Below are positions 8,667 to 16,889 of a stretch of DNA of 64,000 nucleotides, piece by piece. The first letter of the stretch is position 1; the number at the start of each line of letters is the position of its first letter. The position numbers and the translations under genes are program-made. The notes beneath the pieces were generated by a model. The model did no database searches and was not told where the DNA came from. It worked only from the letters and a program-made list of their open reading frames with translations. This DNA comes from Opitutaceae bacterium. Lineage in GTDB: Bacteria > Verrucomicrobiota > Verrucomicrobiia > Opitutales > Opitutaceae. The stretch spans positions 1-64,000 of the forward strand of contig JANQKI010000316.1 in the NCBI GenBank assembly GCA_028281165.1, given 5' to 3'.

Positions 8667-8774
8667 AACCGCAGAATGAAGGTGTCACGCTATTCGGCAC
8701 ATAAGATATATCAGCATTTTTAATATGATGCTTAGAGGATTTCTTCTTTTGTGGCTTTTGTGAACTTTGTGGTT
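8667..8774. repeat. Degenerate long inverted repeat, AACCRCAAA type
   Basis: The right arm TTTGTGAACTTTGTGGTT (about 8758-8774) is typical of the family. The left arm at 8667-8682 (AACCGCAGAATGAAGG) keeps only about 10 of 16 pairings. It looks like a decayed relative of the element at 53148-53266. Confidence 0.45.
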
Positions 8775-8806
8775 AAAAATAAAAAGACCTTCGCTTAAAT
8801 TAGCAA

Positions 8807-11785
8807 ATGATCGCCACCTCTACACACACTCCCCTTTTCGAATCGCTAGCCCAAAAACTCGATGGCGAATTGTATTGGAATGACGCGATGCGCATTTTGT
8901 ACGCCACGGATGCGTCCGTCTATCGTGACATGCCGCTGGCGGTTTGCTTGCCCAAAACCAAAGAGGATGCCGCGGAACTTATCGCTTTCGCAAACGAGCA
9001 TTCCATCCCTCTTATTCCACGCGCCGCAGGCACTTCACTGGCTGGGCAAGTGGTTGGGAAAGGTCTCGTCGTGGATGTATCCAAATACTGGACGGAAATT
9101 ATCGAGACTAACGTAGAGGAAAGATGGGTTCGTGTTCAGCCAGGCGTCGTTCGCGACGAGCTGAATCAATTTCTTAAACCCCATAGCCTGATGTTCGCTC
9201 CCGAAACATCGACTTCCAATCGCTGCATGATCGGCGGTATGGCAGGCAATAATTCCTGCGGCACCCATTCGCTCGTTTACGGCTCGACTCGAGATCATGT
9301 CTTGGAAATCGAGGCTATTCTAAGCGACGGTTCGGAAACGCGGTTTGCAAAGCTGTCGAAACAAGAAGTAGAGGTGAAGATCGCCAATGATTCGCTAGAA
9401 GGCAATTTGTACCGGAGTATTCGTGACACCATCGTGGATCCGGACAATGCCCGAGAAATACGGGAAGGCTATCCTAGACCGGAAATTCATCGACGCAACA
9501 CAGGCTATGCCATCGACTTGCTGTTGAAAGAATACCAGGAGGGCTCACTCGATCTTTGCAAGCTATTGTGTGGTTCGGAGGGTACGCTCGCCTTCTTCAC
9601 TGAACTCAAGTTGAAATTGGTCCCGCTTCCGCTTAGCGAGCAAGCAGTGGTTGCCGTTCATCTTAATTCGATTCCTCAGGCCGCCAGAGCAACGCTCATC
9701 GCTCGCGAGCTCCAACCAAGAGCCATTGAACTCATCGACGATGTCATCCTTAGCTGCTCCAAGACCAATATCGAGCAATCCGCTAATCGATTCTTCGTAA
9801 AAGGCGATCCTGGGGCCCTGCTTGTCGTGGAATTCGCTGCTGAAACAAGAGAAGAGATCGACAGCAAAACGGAGAAGTTGGAGACGAATCTTCGCGAAGC
9901 TGACTTAGGCTATCACTTTCCCGTCATTCGTAATCAGGAAATATCCAAAGTTTGGGCCCTACGGAATGCTGGACTCGGCGTTATGGTCAATGTGCCAGGA
10001 GATCGCAAACCCGTCGCAGGCATAGAGGACACGACAGTCCATCCCGACGACTTGCCAGAATATGTAGACGCATTCCTGGAAATCATGAATAAACGCCGCG
10101 TCGAAAGCGTAGCGTATGCGCATATTGGTGACGGCGAGATTCATTTTCGTCCCATGCTGGATTTAAAACTAGGCAAAGACCGCAAGCTATATCGAGAAAT
10201 CAGCGAGGAGGTGGCCAAACTGATTAAACGCTATCGGGGATCGCTGAGCGGAGAGCATGGAGATGGTCGGGCTCGAGCCGAATTTATTCGTCGAATGATT
10301 GGCGACAGAAACTACCAACTCTGCCAAGATATCAAAATAACCTGGGATCCAAAAGGGATCTTTAATCCAGGTAAGATCGTCGAAGCGCCGCCGATAGACA
10401 CGGATTTGCGTTACGATGCTGACCAAGTAACCAATGAATTTTCGACCGTGTTCGATTTTTCGGATACGCAAGGAATTCTCCGCATGGCGGAGAAATGTAA
10501 TGGAACTGGGGCCTGTAGAAAAACGGAAAAGATTGGCGGTACCATGTGCCCAAGCTACATGGCGACGCGTAACGAGAAAGACACGACGCGAGCCCGAGCC
10601 AATATTCTGAGAGAGTTCCTAACGCGATCTCCAAAAGAGAACAAATTCGATCACCGGGAGATAAAGGATGTGATGGACCTTTGTCTCTCATGCAAGGGAT
10701 GCAAATCCGAATGCCCCTCAAACGTGGATGTTTCCCGCCTAAAGGCTGAATTTCTTCATCACTACTACGAAGCCAACGGCATTCCCAGAGCGACAAGAGC
10801 CATTGGCAACATCGCAAAACTCTACAAACTCGGTTCGCTTTTCCGTCCCGTATCCAATTTTTTCATATCTAGCAAAGCAATTTCAGGCAGTCTAAAAAAA
10901 ATGCTTGGCATTGCTCCAGAGAGATCGCTGCCATTGTTTTCGAAGCAAACTTTAAAATCCTGGATTCGAAACAATCTCGATCAAATCAATCCAAAGAAAT
11001 CCGTAGCCAAAAAAACAGTCTATCTCTTTTGCGACGAATACACCAACTACACAGAGTCATCGATCGGAAGCGCGGCTATCGAACTGCTAACAGGACTCGG
11101 CTATAGAGTTGAGATTCCGGATCATACCGAAAGCGGCCGAGCCTTTTTATCAAAAGGCATGCTGCTTGAAGCAAAGAAAGTCGCGAATCGAAATGTTTCT
11201 CTACTAAAAGACCGCGTTTCGCAAGAAACGCCCCTGCTAGGGATTGAGCCGTCTTGCATTCTCGGCTTTAGGGATGAGTATCCAGATCTTGTCGACGAAG
11301 AATTAAGGGAAGCGTCACGTAGCCTTTCCCCTCACTGCCTACTGATTGAAGAATTTCTTCATAACGAGATTGAAGAAGGGAATATCACGCCAGACTCTTT
11401 TTCCAACGAAACCAAATCCATCAAGCTTCATGGCCATTGCCATCAAAAAGCTCTGTCATCGGTGGGCATTGCGCAGAGCGTCTTGAGTCTACCGAAAAAT
11501 TACCGTGTCGAAATCATCCCCTCGGGTTGTTGCGGCATGGCTGGTTCATTCGGATACGAAAAAGATCACTACGCCCTCTCCCAGCAAGTTGCCGAGCTTG
11601 TGCTTTTCCCCGCCATTCGCGAATCCAGTGGTGAAGCGATAATAGCAGCTCCTGGCACAAGTTGCCGTCACCAGATTAAGGATGGCTTGCAAGCGAAAGC
11701 CAAGCATCCCGTAGAGATTCTGAAGGATGCGCTAGCGAAGGGGTCGGCATCTCCTAGAGATGCCGCTACGAGCAAGCCCTTGTAG
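8807..11785 (+). CDS. FAD-linked oxidase/Fe-S oxidoreductase fusion (D-2-hydroxyacid dehydrogenase, YdiJ/GlcD-GlcF type)
   Basis: A 992-residue flavoprotein. Residues about 30-530 are a VAO-type FAD-binding oxidase (RAAGTSLAGQVVG, GGMAGNNSCGTHSLVYGSTRDH, SGEHGDGRARAEF). Residues about 564-640 hold two Fe-S motifs, CNGTGACRK...MCPSY and CLSCKGCKSECP, and the C-terminal third has heterodisulfide-reductase-like cysteine motifs (GHCHQKAL, SGCCGMAGSFGYE). The order matches YdiJ-type D-2-hydroxyglutarate or D-lactate dehydrogenases that feed electrons to the respiratory chain. It is a single gene with no glcDEF partners. The last 15 or so codons (GSASPRDAATSKPL) and the stop are formed by a REP-like palindrome at 11746-11788, so the C-terminus is not family sequence. 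Confidence 0.92.
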   Translation: MIATSTHTPLFESLAQKLDGELYWNDAMRILYATDASVYRDMPLAVCLPKTKEDAAELIAFANEHSIPLIPRAAGTSLAGQVVGKGLVVDVSKYWTEIIETNVEERWVRVQPGVVRDELNQFLKPHSLMFAPETSTSNRCMIGGMAGNNSCGTHSLVYGSTRDHVLEIEAILSDGSETRFAKLSKQEVEVKIANDSLEGNLYRSIRDTIVDPDNAREIREGYPRPEIHRRNTGYAIDLLLKEYQEGSLDLCKLLCGSEGTLAFFTELKLKLVPLPLSEQAVVAVHLNSIPQAARATLIARELQPRAIELIDDVILSCSKTNIEQSANRFFVKGDPGALLVVEFAAETREEIDSKTEKLETNLREADLGYHFPVIRNQEISKVWALRNAGLGVMVNVPGDRKPVAGIEDTTVHPDDLPEYVDAFLEIMNKRRVESVAYAHIGDGEIHFRPMLDLKLGKDRKLYREISEEVAKLIKRYRGSLSGEHGDGRARAEFIRRMIGDRNYQLCQDIKITWDPKGIFNPGKIVEAPPIDTDLRYDADQVTNEFSTVFDFSDTQGILRMAEKCNGTGACRKTEKIGGTMCPSYMATRNEKDTTRARANILREFLTRSPKENKFDHREIKDVMDLCLSCKGCKSECPSNVDVSRLKAEFLHHYYEANGIPRATRAIGNIAKLYKLGSLFRPVSNFFISSKAISGSLKKMLGIAPERSLPLFSKQTLKSWIRNNLDQINPKKSVAKKTVYLFCDEYTNYTESSIGSAAIELLTGLGYRVEIPDHTESGRAFLSKGMLLEAKKVANRNVSLLKDRVSQETPLLGIEPSCILGFRDEYPDLVDEELREASRSLSPHCLLIEEFLHNEIEEGNITPDSFSNETKSIKLHGHCHQKALSSVGIAQSVLSLPKNYRVEIIPSGCCGMAGSFGYEKDHYALSQQVAELVLFPAIRESSGEAIIAAPGTSCRHQIKDGLQAKAKHPVEILKDALAKGSASPRDAATSKPL

Positions 11786-11788
11786 CGG
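11746..11788. repeat. REP-like double hairpin overlapping a stop codon
   Basis: A perfect hairpin GGCATCTC-CTA-GAGATGCC (11746-11764) is followed by CCGCTAC...GTAGCGG (11763-11769 with 11782-11788). Read on the minus strand it has a GTAG head followed by a palindrome, the layout of REP elements. The TAG stop of the upstream gene (11783-11785) lies inside the GTAG motif. Confidence 0.7.
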
Positions 11789-11817
11789 AATGACTAATGC
11801 CTGCCGGACACCAAACA

Positions 11818-14031
11818 TCATTCGCTCATCAGCGGATTGAGAGGCTTGTAGCAAAACGTGTATTCAGATTGCCACTCTTGCTTTCCTTCGATACGCAGGA
11901 CGAGCTTGAACACTTGGGCGTCAAAGGAAGGAAGCTTGTAACGCAGCGTAGGGCCTCGGCTATTGGCGTTCGGCTCCATAGCCTCAAAGTCCCAGGCCAA
12001 AGCGAAAACCTCCTCGTCCGCAAATTGCAAATACGCTTCTAAGGTGTCGCATTTGATAACTTCGGGAGTATCGTTGAGCATCCAAAGCTCGGCCTCGAAC
12101 CACTCCTCTTCTTGCCAGGCAAACTTGGCCGCGCGAGCGCTCGCCAAGACGGAGCGGCAACTTTGCTTGACCGATTCGTAGGCAGGCTTCGGTTCGCAAG
12201 GCCAGCTGATCAGGCTGTTGTTAGCCGCGGTCGGCCAAGGCTCGTTATAGCACCAGTTCAAAGCCATCGAGCAGTAAGGCTTTTGCCTTCGAGCTTCCTC
12301 GAACATGGCTTTATAGCCTTCGGACTGAAGTATTTGCCCATAGGATACAAGCTCCTCCAAGGACTCGGCTTTGCCAAAGTAATGCTCGATAACCTCAGGG
12401 CAAAGCCAGGAGCTTTTATGGCCGTCCCAAGCATTAAAGGCGTGGTGCGTTTCCCAGGTACCACTAGGCTTGGGCGGAAACAATTCGTCGTCAGAAATGA
12501 AACGCTCAAGATATTCAACCGAAGCGGGCCCAGGACAGCCGAATTCCGTGTAGGCCGAGAAGCGAGAATTCTGGAATTTCTCGAAGCACTCGACTCCCTT
12601 GGCGTCGCGAAAAAGATAATCGCCGTGTCCCACCCCCATAATCGGACTTGTGGGAAGAAAAGGCGTATCCGGATCAAGTTCGTAGCAATTTTTATTCAGC
12701 AGCCGAATCGCTTTATGCTGATCGGTCATGCGTGACCAGGGATTGAAAAGCTCGTTTCCTCCACACCAAATGACAATACATGGATGCGATTTTTGTCGCA
12801 GAATAATGGATCTCGACTCGTTATTGAGCGTATCCAAATACTCAGGCGTCTCTGCATATTCATTACAAGCCAGTGGAAATTCCTGCCAGACCATGATGCC
12901 AAGTTCATCGCAGAGATTGAAAAAGGAATCCTTGTTCACAATACCGCCACCCCAGCAGCGGAGCATGTTGAAATTGGCTTGCTTGGCCTTTTCGATAAGC
13001 GGTCGATAGGTATCCTCGCCGATAGTGCCAGGGAAAATTTCGGGCGGCACCCAATTAGAGCCTTTGCAAAAAATGCGGCGGCCGTTGATTTCAATTGTCA
13101 TGGGAGGAACACTACGTGTCGTGGGCTGGCCTTTATTTTCTTCCCAGGCTCCTTCGTTCATCACCAGTTGCACACGACGGAACCCAACGCGTTTCCCTTT
13201 CTGGTCCTGGAGCAAACCGTCCTCCCCGTGCAAGGAGAGTGTCAGCGTGTAGAGATTTTGCTCTCCCTGCTGGTTTGGCCACCAAAGCATGGGGTCGAAG
13301 ATATCCGAGGTGATATCTACTATACACTGATCTTTTAGAGAAACGGAATGAGCATCGACCACTTCGCCATTGGGATCCGACAAGGACCATTCTAAAGATC
13401 CCGACATTTTCTCGTTCAACTCCACCGCCAGATCGATCCTGGCCTGGCTTAGATTCTCCTCCAGCATGTAATCGAACTGCAAATCGACAATGTGCTGCGC
13501 GCTGCGCGTTTCCAGATACGCATTTTTCCAAATGCCCGAGGGAATCAGGCGCGGATGCCAGTCCCAACCATAACTGCAGGGAGGCTTGACGCTTTCCTTG
13601 GCCTCGCTTCTTCCGTTTGTGTAGTCACCGGAATCCGGATGCGGGAAGACGACTATTTGCAAAAGATCTCCATCGGACAGATCATCCGTGATATCAAACG
13701 AACACGGCGTGAACATCCCTTCCTGACCATGCAAAGTCCTTCCATTTAGCTTAATAAGAAATTGATAGTCGACGCCTTCGCAAACCAGAAAGAGACGTTG
13801 ATTCTCGGAAAGAGAAGGCTTGCTGATTTTGGATTCATAAACCCAATACACGGATTCCATCGATTCGAACTGCAAACAGTTTTCACCCCGCCAGTAGTCA
13901 GGCCAGCCTTCGGCATTAGCCCAATCAAGCTGGGCTGCTCCAGGCACTGAAGCAGGGGCGAATTTTTCAGGCGACTCGCTCGGGTCACGCGTAAAGCCAA
14001 CCGACCATTCAAGTTGATAGCGTTGCGTCAT
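11818..14031 (-). CDS. Beta-mannosidase, glycoside hydrolase family 2
   Basis: A 737-residue enzyme of GH2 that removes terminal beta-mannose from manno-oligosaccharides or glycoprotein glycans. The sugar-binding/jelly-roll N-terminus is followed by immunoglobulin-like domains and a TIM barrel. The acid/base is E427 in CGGNELFN and the probable nucleophile is E496 in AYTEFGCPGPAS. NMLRCWGGGIVNKDSFFNLCDELGIMVWQEFPLAC is the standard barrel stretch (quoted here in pieces: NMLRCWGGGIV, DELGIMVWQEFPLAC). No signal peptide is visible, which suggests intracellular action on imported oligosaccharides. It stands alone, convergent with the flavoprotein gene. Confidence 0.93.
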   Translation of the reverse strand: MTQRYQLEWSVGFTRDPSESPEKFAPASVPGAAQLDWANAEGWPDYWRGENCLQFESMESVYWVYESKISKPSLSENQRLFLVCEGVDYQFLIKLNGRTLHGQEGMFTPCSFDITDDLSDGDLLQIVVFPHPDSGDYTNGRSEAKESVKPPCSYGWDWHPRLIPSGIWKNAYLETRSAQHIVDLQFDYMLEENLSQARIDLAVELNEKMSGSLEWSLSDPNGEVVDAHSVSLKDQCIVDITSDIFDPMLWWPNQQGEQNLYTLTLSLHGEDGLLQDQKGKRVGFRRVQLVMNEGAWEENKGQPTTRSVPPMTIEINGRRIFCKGSNWVPPEIFPGTIGEDTYRPLIEKAKQANFNMLRCWGGGIVNKDSFFNLCDELGIMVWQEFPLACNEYAETPEYLDTLNNESRSIILRQKSHPCIVIWCGGNELFNPWSRMTDQHKAIRLLNKNCYELDPDTPFLPTSPIMGVGHGDYLFRDAKGVECFEKFQNSRFSAYTEFGCPGPASVEYLERFISDDELFPPKPSGTWETHHAFNAWDGHKSSWLCPEVIEHYFGKAESLEELVSYGQILQSEGYKAMFEEARRQKPYCSMALNWCYNEPWPTAANNSLISWPCEPKPAYESVKQSCRSVLASARAAKFAWQEEEWFEAELWMLNDTPEVIKCDTLEAYLQFADEEVFALAWDFEAMEPNANSRGPTLRYKLPSFDAQVFKLVLRIEGKQEWQSEYTFCYKPLNPLMSE

Positions 14032-14132
14032 GAATCAGGTTTTTAGATCGGAAAATAAATCGGCTTTTTGTTATAGCGAAGAAGGAAGCAAACAAACACA
14101 GCACACAATCTGCCGTTCGATTTAAGGATGTC

Positions 14133-14162
14133 CAGCCTCGTGTCATGGAGGCTGCCCTACAA
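14133..14162 (-). repeat. GTAG-headed REP-like palindrome
   Basis: On the minus strand a TTGTAGGG head precedes a perfect 7-bp stem CAGCCTC / GAGGCTG with loop CATGACAC. It sits between the divergent beta-mannosidase and amidohydrolase genes. The CCATGAC...GAG core is shared with the copy at 46350-46395. Confidence 0.6.
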
Positions 14163-14212
14163 CAATCAAGAGCCCTCCTAAACGCTCAAGCAAGATTCTT
14201 GTTGCGGGCAGA

Positions 14213-15097
14213 GTGGATCCGTGGTCAATGCCTATAGCTTACCGCAACCAGAGCATGCCTTTGATCGACAGCCACGTTCACTTTTACGACCCCAAACGAC
14301 CAGAAGGCATCACTTACCCTTCTAAAGAGAGTCCTATCTATAAAAGATCATTTCCTAACGACTTAACGGAATTCGCCAAGCCTGTTCAGATTAACGGAGT
14401 AATCCTAGTCGAAGCCAGCCTCAGGGAAATCGACGATGAATGGATGCTCGAATTGGCCAGTAAGGACCCTTTGATACTAGGCGTTGTGGCCAATCTACAA
14501 CCCGGAGAAGCTGGATTCGAAGAGCGCCTTAAGAAATTTCTAGGATTTCCAAAGCTAAAGGGCATTCGCCTACGACCAATAGCAAACTACGATCTAGGAG
14601 AGTTTGCCTTGAGAAGACGAATTGGAGTTCTGGCTACAAGTGGCCTGACTTTCGAACTAGGAGCCAACTCGATCGATAAACTTAGGGACTACATAGACCT
14701 GGCTGCAGAACTGTCGGATTTAACCTGCATTCTCAATCACTTTGGACATGTCCTCATTGATGGCCTGGAGCCAACAGGCGAATGGCGAGAGCTGATGAGC
14801 AGATTCGCCGCTTTGCCCAACACACTCTGCAAATTGACATCCTTACTGGAATTCACCGAGACCCGTCCTCCATCATTAGATCCGAACTTCTATGCCCCAA
14901 TCCTCGATTTCCTCTTCAGCGAGTTCGGAGAGAATAGAGTAATCTTCGGCAGTAATTGGCCGCCGATTTCAATGGTAGGAAGCTATCAAGCTAATCTGGA
15001 TTTGTATCAGAATTACTTGGACGGGAAAGAAGCGACAAAGAATCTGTTTTTTTACCATAATGCCGAACGCATCTACCGTTTGGATACACGCAATTGA
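14213..15097 (+). CDS. Amidohydrolase family protein (lactonase/PDC hydrolase-like)
   Basis: Metal-dependent TIM-barrel hydrolase of the Amidohydro_2 family (fuconolactonase, 2-pyrone-4,6-dicarboxylate lactonase and similar). It has the metal motif LIDSHVHFYDP near the N-terminus, LNHFGH in the middle and the C-terminal GSNWPP motif (metal aspartate replaced by asparagine, as in some lactonases). The length is 294 residues from GTG 14213. In-frame ATGs at 14228 and 14255 are also possible, and conserved sequence begins at the last one (MPLIDSHVHF). It is followed after three bases by the PIG-L gene, so the two are probably co-transcribed. The context (beta-mannosidase nearby) suggests sugar-acid or glycan catabolism. 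Confidence 0.85.
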   Translation: MDPWSMPIAYRNQSMPLIDSHVHFYDPKRPEGITYPSKESPIYKRSFPNDLTEFAKPVQINGVILVEASLREIDDEWMLELASKDPLILGVVANLQPGEAGFEERLKKFLGFPKLKGIRLRPIANYDLGEFALRRRIGVLATSGLTFELGANSIDKLRDYIDLAAELSDLTCILNHFGHVLIDGLEPTGEWRELMSRFAALPNTLCKLTSLLEFTETRPPSLDPNFYAPILDFLFSEFGENRVIFGSNWPPISMVGSYQANLDLYQNYLDGKEATKNLFFYHNAERIYRLDTRN

Positions 15098-15100
15098 GAG

Positions 15101-15952
15101 ATGCTTTTAAAAAACTCAACCGCCGATATCTATATCCCTGACGAGACACCCCTCGAAATAGCTCTGAATAGAACGACCCATCTAGGCATCGGGGCTCATC
15201 AAGACGATCTGGAAGTCTTCGCCTTCCACGGCATTCTAGAATGCTTCGAACAGGGCGATAAGTGGTTTACTGGAGTCACCGTCACCAATGGATCAGGAAG
15301 CGCTAGATCAGGGACGTATTCGAATTATTCCGACGAAGAAATGATGGAGGCTCGTCGACTGGAACAACGGATGGCCGCCGACATTGGGAAATACGCGGCT
15401 CAATTTCAGCTAGGCTATAAATCATCGAAAATTAAAAGCCAAGACGACGAAAATCCGGTGACAGATCTCGTATCCATTCTCCAAGCAACGCAACCGCATA
15501 CCATCTATTTGCATAATCCAGCGGACAAGCACGAGACTCACATCGCGACTCTGACCAAATGCCTAGAAGCTTTGAGACAGCTACCGAAAGACGATAGGCC
15601 AACAAGGGCTTTCGGCTGTGAGGTTTGGCGCGATCTGGACTGGCTACCGGATGAAGAGAAAGTTTGCCTGAACGTGAGTCGCAAAGAAAGGCTAGCAACC
15701 GCATTGCTTGAAGCATTCGATACTCAAATCAGCGGCGGCAAACGCTACGATTTGGCTACGTTAGGTCGACGAAGAGCCAACGCCACCTTCTTTGATTCTC
15801 ATGAGATCGATCAGATGGAAAGCGTCATTTTCGCCATGGACCTTTCTCCTCTTTTACAATCGGATGAGCTATCGCTGGAAAGCTTTCTCGAAGAGAAATT
15901 GAAGAGGTTTAGAGAAGACGTCATTTCCACAGCCAAGCGATTCGAGGAATAG
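15101..15952 (+). CDS. PIG-L/LmbE family deacetylase
   Basis: A 283-residue zinc-dependent N-deacetylase of the LmbE/PIG-L family, acting on N-acetylglucosamine-type groups. The diagnostic AHxDD appears as GIGAHQDDLEVFAFHGI, with a distal metal-ligand region YLHNPADKHETH. The gene starts three bases after the amidohydrolase stop and should be translated from the same message. The substrate is not inferable; sugar or mycothiol-like conjugates are typical for the family. Confidence 0.88.
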   Translation: MLLKNSTADIYIPDETPLEIALNRTTHLGIGAHQDDLEVFAFHGILECFEQGDKWFTGVTVTNGSGSARSGTYSNYSDEEMMEARRLEQRMAADIGKYAAQFQLGYKSSKIKSQDDENPVTDLVSILQATQPHTIYLHNPADKHETHIATLTKCLEALRQLPKDDRPTRAFGCEVWRDLDWLPDEEKVCLNVSRKERLATALLEAFDTQISGGKRYDLATLGRRRANATFFDSHEIDQMESVIFAMDLSPLLQSDELSLESFLEEKLKRFREDVISTAKRFEE

Positions 15953-16274
15953 TCGAATCACAGCAAAACTGTAACTAGAATTGCAATACGTCTGAAGTTA
16001 ACTTTGGATTGCATTCATCAAGAGGGAATCTTTTCTGCAATCGCGCTAGAGCAAGACCCGTTTCATTCAACAACATCCTCAAAAATGAAAGGGCTTCCTC
16101 ACACGATGAATCTAAATCAAATGCCTCCTTGAAAGGCTGGCTTGTAATTGTATTCGCTATCTAGTTACGAATATAGATAATCCGGGTCAGTGAAAAACGC
16201 ACAGCGTAGAAAAGCCGAACAAACTGACCTTTAAAACACGCTGTTAAGAAACCGAGACGCTTTGACCATTTATC
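15953..16274. other. Gene-free stretch with a possible decayed reading frame
   Basis: No confident gene, hairpin terminator or repeat is visible between the deacetylase and the PycTM gene, apart from the open minus-strand frame listed separately at 15975-16160. The last 100 bases presumably hold the promoter of the 16335-18832 operon; a TTGACC at 16261-16266 is the only promoter-like word I can see. Confidence 0.4.
15975..16160 (-). pseudogene. Possible remnant of a coding region, 61 codons without a start
   Basis: The minus strand is open for 61 codons between two TAG stops and ends in a TAG at 15975. The translation is helix-like and protein-like (for example FDLDSSCEEALSFLRMLL and GLALARLQKRFPLDE) but has no start codon before an internal ATG. 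It may be the tail of a lost gene or a chance frame. Confidence 0.25.
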
Positions 16275-16334
16275 TTGAAGCTTCTCCATTCCGGACCCAA
16301 ATTACTTCGTCCCTCCTTCCATTCGCATCAACCT

Positions 16335-16859
16335 ATGCCTGATAAACCTGAAACGGCCATACAGTTCCAGGCGATTGCCAGAACCGCCGTCATGGCAAGC
16401 ATCGAAAACAAGCATGTCCAATACATCGCCATGGCGGACCTTCGGGCTCAGGGGCTGCTAGCAATGAGCTCGGTTCTGATGCCTCTGGCCCTCGCGAAAA
16501 TCAATACCCCGGAATGCCAATTTGGGGTGGCCGTTTTCGGAGTGGGAGCGGTTATTACTATTATCGCCGCCGTTCAGTGCCTGGCTCCGAAAAAACCAAA
16601 GCATTTGGACAAACACGAGCATCAAAACCTTCTTCATTTCTCAGGCATTAGCAAATTCACGGAAAACGAATATCTATCGACTATTGCCGAGGCGATGAAC
16701 GATACGCGTCGCCTTTCGGAAGAAGTGGCAAGAGATTTGTATCATATTAGTAATGACATCTTAAAACCAAAATTTCGCTGGTTGAGAATAGCCTATAGTT
16801 CTTTCGTCATCGGTATCTGCCTAGGCTCCGGACTCGTGGCTCATGGATATCTCAACTGA
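16335..16859 (+). CDS. Orphan Pycsar-effector-like transmembrane protein (PycTM/DUF5706-like)
   Basis: A 174-residue protein with three membrane segments: residues about 40-56 (LLAMSSVLMPLAL), about 62-82 (FGVAVFGVGAVITIIAAVQCL) and a C-terminal one (YSSFVIGICLGSGLVAHGYL). The layout matches the PycTM domain of Pycsar effectors: KHVQYIAMADLRAQGLLA before the first helix, then LLHFSGISKFTENEYLSTI, and DLYHISNDILKPKFRWLRIAY before the last helix. In Pycsar anti-phage systems such proteins disrupt the membrane on sensing a cyclic pyrimidine nucleotide. Here no cyclase gene is adjacent. The ATG at 16335 is preferred over a TTG at 16275. It is the first gene of a tight three-gene run (30-base gap to the next). 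Confidence 0.75.
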   Translation: MPDKPETAIQFQAIARTAVMASIENKHVQYIAMADLRAQGLLAMSSVLMPLALAKINTPECQFGVAVFGVGAVITIIAAVQCLAPKKPKHLDKHEHQNLLHFSGISKFTENEYLSTIAEAMNDTRRLSEEVARDLYHISNDILKPKFRWLRIAYSSFVIGICLGSGLVAHGYLN

Positions 16860-16889
16860 AATCGATTATAAACACAACGCCTTACCAAA

